Assembly (NCBI RefSeq): GCF_018141445.1 | Contig: NZ_CP058649.1 | Coordinates: forward strand, 1,011,001 to 1,075,000 | Source of the DNA: Vallitalea pronyensis | Lineage (GTDB): Bacteria; Bacillota; Clostridia; Lachnospirales; Vallitaleaceae | DNA: 64,000 nt | Reading direction: 5' to 3' | Shown: positions 61,272 to 64,000 of the stretch, piece by piece | Layout of the letters: every line of letters starts with the position of its first letter | Position numbering within the stretch: position 1 is the first letter of the stretch | Translations under genes and position numbers: made by a program | Notes under the pieces: generated by a model | Told to the model about the DNA's origin: nothing | Seen by the model: the letters and a program-made list of their open reading frames with translations, nothing else | Databases searched by the model: none

Positions 61272-62891
61272 ATGGAAACTGAACAATTAAAGAAGAAACT
61301 ACATGAGAGAAATTTTAAGCATTATGGATTTGATATGAATGTATTTGTATCCCTTGTATCGGCAACGTTGGTATTAGCCTTCATAGGATTTACCATTCTC
61401 ATGCCTGAGCAATCAGCAGAAGTATTTCGTAGTATTAATACTTGGATTAATGCTAATTTTAACTGGTTATTCGTATTGACCATTAATGCATCGTTTATCT
61501 TTTTACTCATTGTTGGGTTATCTAAATTTGGAAAGATACGCCTAGGAGGGTTTAAGGCAAAAGCAGAGTACAGTAATTTCTCTTGGTATGCCATGCTGTT
61601 TAGTGCAGGTATCGGTATTGGTATTTTCTTTTATGGGGTAGCGGAACCCATCTATCATCTTAATATACCAGAAGGTCTTAATACAGGGTCATCTTTTGAT
61701 AATTTTAAAATCATGTATATGCATTGGGGAGCACATGCGTGGGCAGTATATGGATTGGTAGCAATAGGGCTGGGATACTTTTCTTATAACAAGGGTCTTC
61801 CATTTTCTCTTAGAAGCCTCTTTTACCCATTGATTAAAGATAAGATATTTACAATTTGGGGCGATATCATCGATACCGTAGGTGTATTATCTGTATTATT
61901 TGGATTAGCTACTTCCTTAGGTCTTGGTGCACAACAGATTAATTCGGGACTTAATTATGTATTTGGTGTTTCTGTTAACTCGACGGTACAAGTCATCTTA
62001 ATTTGTATCATTACGTTCATTGCTACTTTATCTGTTGTGAGTGGTATTTCAAGAGGTATCAAGTTCTTGAGTCAAGCAAATACCATAATTAGCGGTGTAT
62101 TTCTGTTAGCAGTACTGTTACTTGGACCTACAGTATATATTATATCTACTTTTTTCTCAAGTTTTGGGCTTTACCTCAAAGATTTCTTTAACATTGGGCT
62201 ATTTGTAGGTATTGATGCAGAAACCATTAGTTGGCAAGGGTCATGGACGGTCTTTTATTGGGCATGGTGGATTTCATGGACACCTTTTGTTGGCACATTT
62301 ATTGCTCGGATTTCAAAAGGCAGAACCATCCGTGAGATTGCTATTGGAACAGTCATTATACCAACGATCATCATTACATTTGTTATGACCATCTTAGGAG
62401 CAGCAGGCGTCTATGCCAATGGCATGTATGACGGGGTTATTACGAAGGCTATTGATACGAATATCGCTACATCTATTTTTGAAATGATTCAATATCTTGT
62501 CAGTTCACCTGCTTTAAAAACGTTGTTATCATGTGTAGCCATTGTAGCTATTGTGCTGTTTTTTGTGACAAGTAGTGATTCCGGTTCCTTAGTGGTTGAT
62601 AACTTAACAAGCGGTGGTAAAAAAGACTCACCAAAGGTCCAAAGGGTATTTTGGGCAGTTATGGAAGGGCTCATTGCCTTATCCGTGCTTCTTCTCGGAG
62701 GTGCCACAGCACTTAAAACATTGCAGACGGCGGTTCTCATTACAGGATTACCATTTGCTGTCTTGTTAATCATTATCATATTTTCTTTGTCAAAAGAACT
62801 AAAAATAAGTTACAAAAAGCATGAGTATAATTCCATGATACGATTAAGGAAACGTATGAATAGATTAGATGATGATGCTGAATATAAATAA
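61272..62891 (+). CDS. BCCT-family betaine/choline/carnitine transporter
   Basis: This 539-residue secondary transporter has twelve helices. It imports compatible solutes such as glycine betaine with sodium or protons. Family hallmarks include AMLFSAGIGIGIFFYGVAEPIYHL near residue 105, GLATSLGLGAQQINSGLNYVFG near 210 and the core helix with the Trp-rich box WTVFYWAWWISWTPFVGTFIARISKGRTIREI near 320-350. VTSSDSGSLVVDNLTSGG lies near 435. The N- and C-terminal tails are cytoplasmic and charged. The ATG at 61272 has AGGAGGA at 5 bases. The structured leader and an 8-codon ORF directly upstream suggest control of expression, plausibly by osmotic state. The substrate cannot be fixed from sequence. 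Confidence 0.92.
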   Translation: METEQLKKKLHERNFKHYGFDMNVFVSLVSATLVLAFIGFTILMPEQSAEVFRSINTWINANFNWLFVLTINASFIFLLIVGLSKFGKIRLGGFKAKAEYSNFSWYAMLFSAGIGIGIFFYGVAEPIYHLNIPEGLNTGSSFDNFKIMYMHWGAHAWAVYGLVAIGLGYFSYNKGLPFSLRSLFYPLIKDKIFTIWGDIIDTVGVLSVLFGLATSLGLGAQQINSGLNYVFGVSVNSTVQVILICIITFIATLSVVSGISRGIKFLSQANTIISGVFLLAVLLLGPTVYIISTFFSSFGLYLKDFFNIGLFVGIDAETISWQGSWTVFYWAWWISWTPFVGTFIARISKGRTIREIAIGTVIIPTIIITFVMTILGAAGVYANGMYDGVITKAIDTNIATSIFEMIQYLVSSPALKTLLSCVAIVAIVLFFVTSSDSGSLVVDNLTSGGKKDSPKVQRVFWAVMEGLIALSVLLLGGATALKTLQTAVLITGLPFAVLLIIIIFSLSKELKISYKKHEYNSMIRLRKRMNRLDDDAEYK

Positions 62892-62904
62892 GCATATTGC
62901 AAGT

Positions 62905-62946
62905 AAAGGCACATGTTAAGCTAACTAGCTTACCAAGTGCCTTTTT
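62905..62946 (+). terminator. Intrinsic terminator after the BCCT gene
   Basis: AAAGGCAC and GTGCCTTT arms with an inner GTTAAGCTA/TAGCTTAC helix, then a T run. Confidence 0.85.
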
Positions 62947-63007
62947 ATTCGTATAAGAGAGTTTTCTGTATTTAGTATATAAACATAGAAGTGTTTTCAT
63001 ATGCAAA

Positions 63008-63071
63008 GGATACTTTCCTAACGAACAAATCCCCTTTGTACAGCGAGTCTTAAGCTCTTTTGCTGTAAGTA
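63008..63071. repeat. Dispersed intergenic repeat, copy 2
   Basis: It matches 11721-11785 at roughly three bases in four, beginning GGATACTTTCCTAACG. It lies between a terminator and the next gene, as copy 1 does. Confidence 0.55.
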
Positions 63072-63237
63072 TGATTGGGCTATAAAGCCCTCTGAACTTA
63101 TGATATAATGTAATGCAGGTAATAATTAGACATATGAAGACATGCCTATAGATAGGTAAAGATGCATTACACATAATAAAAGGTTTTCAATAAACATGTT
63201 AATGATACGAGCAAACAAAAGAAAAAGAGAGGTAGCT

Positions 63238-64000
63238 ATGAATAGAAACATCATAACTTTTGACATAGGAACAACCCGATTAAAAACAGTGTATAAAATA
63301 GATGGTGAAGTCCATAAAGAAACCTATAGCAATCATAATCCCAATACAATCATTAAAAAACTTTGCAGCAAACACCCTTTTGATTGTATTGCCATAACAG
63401 GGTCAGGAGCTAGGCGGATAAGAGAATCCAAAGACTACATCTACTTAAATGAATTAGAATGTACAGCCTATATGGTTCAACATATGAACCTACAAGAAGC
63501 CATTGTCGTTAATGTAGGTACAGGCACTTCTTTTATTCAATACAAAAATGGCGCTTATCAACACATCACAGGTACAGGCATCGGCGGTGGTACCTTTACA
63601 GGCTTAGGTAAGCGTTTATTAGGTATATCTGAACCGGCAGATATAGAAGCACTTGCCCTTCAAGGGGATTTAAAACGTGTCAATATTCTCATAGAAGACA
63701 TTTACCAAGATGGGCTAGGATGGTTGCAAAAAGATATCACCGTATCCAATTTCGGAAAAGAAACAGGCAAATCCCAAGACGTAGCTCTTGGCATTCACAG
63801 CCTTGTAACAGATGTGATAATATCTATTCTAGCTGGTATTGTAGCAGGTAATGATGTCCATCCGATTATCCTAAGTGGTGGTGTTATGGAAAACCAACTC
63901 ATGAAACAGATGCTTACACGATATGCGGATCTCTTTCACCTAGACTGCCAATTTTTCAGTGAACCAAGCTATGGTACATGCTATGGAGCACTGGCCATAT
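63238..64000 (+). CDS. coaW: Type II pantothenate kinase-like protein (cut by window end)
   Basis: From the ATG at 63238 (GAGAGGT upstream) the frame is open for 254 codons to the window edge. The product begins MNRNIITFDIGTTRLKTVYKIDGE (ASKHA phosphate 1 loop). It has ITGSGARRIRES, VVNVGTGTSFIQYKNGAYQHITGTGIGGGTFTGLGKRLLG and HPIILSGGVMENQLM, the glycine-rich GTGIGGGTFTGLG being characteristic of the fumble/type II pantothenate kinase family. It catalyses the same first step of coenzyme A synthesis as the unrelated type III enzyme at 8141, so the organism appears to carry two types. An alternative is a related sugar or BadF-like ASKHA kinase. Only the extreme C-terminus is missing. Confidence 0.85.
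   Translation, partial: MNRNIITFDIGTTRLKTVYKIDGEVHKETYSNHNPNTIIKKLCSKHPFDCIAITGSGARRIRESKDYIYLNELECTAYMVQHMNLQEAIVVNVGTGTSFIQYKNGAYQHITGTGIGGGTFTGLGKRLLGISEPADIEALALQGDLKRVNILIEDIYQDGLGWLQKDITVSNFGKETGKSQDVALGIHSLVTDVIISILAGIVAGNDVHPIILSGGVMENQLMKQMLTRYADLFHLDCQFFSEPSYGTCYGALAI

Noticed and set aside
62776..63174. Minus-strand frame of 132 codons across the BCCT gene end and the following gap
   Set aside because: It covers the BCCT C-terminus, its terminator and a dispersed repeat, and its composition is unlike a protein gene.

Overview
The window reads as a chromosomal segment of a low-GC, Gram-positive, probably anaerobic Clostridia bacterium. The evidence is AT-rich DNA, strong AGGAGG-type ribosome binding sites, sigma-A promoters with 17-base spacers, intrinsic terminators after most genes, and several classic Firmicutes clusters (cdaA-cdaR-glmM-glmS; coaX-dus-greA-lysS; birA). 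A relative of Lachnospirales/Vallitalea is my best guess, but no rRNA is present to test it.

Layout. 1-5000: the 3' end of polyphosphate kinase, small membrane and secreted proteins, and a two-gene ABC exporter, with a terminator-plus-gene-tail repeat present three times. 5000-13500: housekeeping genes: birA, a DUF6145-like protein, a Dabb protein, an ECF transporter S component beside coaX, a dus-type dihydrouridine synthase, an unknown conserved-looking gene, greA and lysS. 13500-23800: an accessory island. It holds a type III-like restriction-modification pair (mod-res) behind a ribbon-helix-helix gene broken by an amber codon, an IS66 remnant, a structured RNA-like locus, a frameshifted IS200-type element, and a decayed conjugative or plasmid-like module (unknown protein, small pseudogene, membrane-protein pseudogene, FtsK-like pseudogene) ending near three helically phased 11-bp repeats.

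23800-36700: a three-gene envelope glycosylation operon (GT-C glycosyltransferase, UbiA-type polyprenyl-phosphate phosphoribosyltransferase-like enzyme, radical SAM protein), a DUF4015 glycoside-hydrolase-like protein with two membrane proteins, then cdaA-cdaR (c-di-AMP synthesis) followed by glmM-glmS (UDP-GlcNAc precursor synthesis). 36700-43300: small secreted proteins and lipoproteins, an AraC regulator with a homopolymer frameshift next to a MATE exporter, a secreted protein made of near-identical 46-residue repeats, and a ferritin-like protein. 43600-51600: an AraC regulator and two tandem GH38-like alpha-mannosidase paralogues of about 1,145 residues. 51800-59150: lipoproteins and anchored proteins, and a TetR regulator with an alpha/beta hydrolase. 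59173-60724: an apparently intact ISNCY/IS1202-like element with a 17-bp target duplication. 60742-64000: a structured leader, an 8-codon upstream ORF and a BCCT transporter, then a type II pantothenate kinase-like gene cut by the window end.

The points most worth following up are the decayed island with its two RNA-like loci and phased repeats, the GT-C/UbiA/radical SAM operon, the tandem GH38-like pair, and the BCCT leader. No rRNA, tRNA or CRISPR array was seen.
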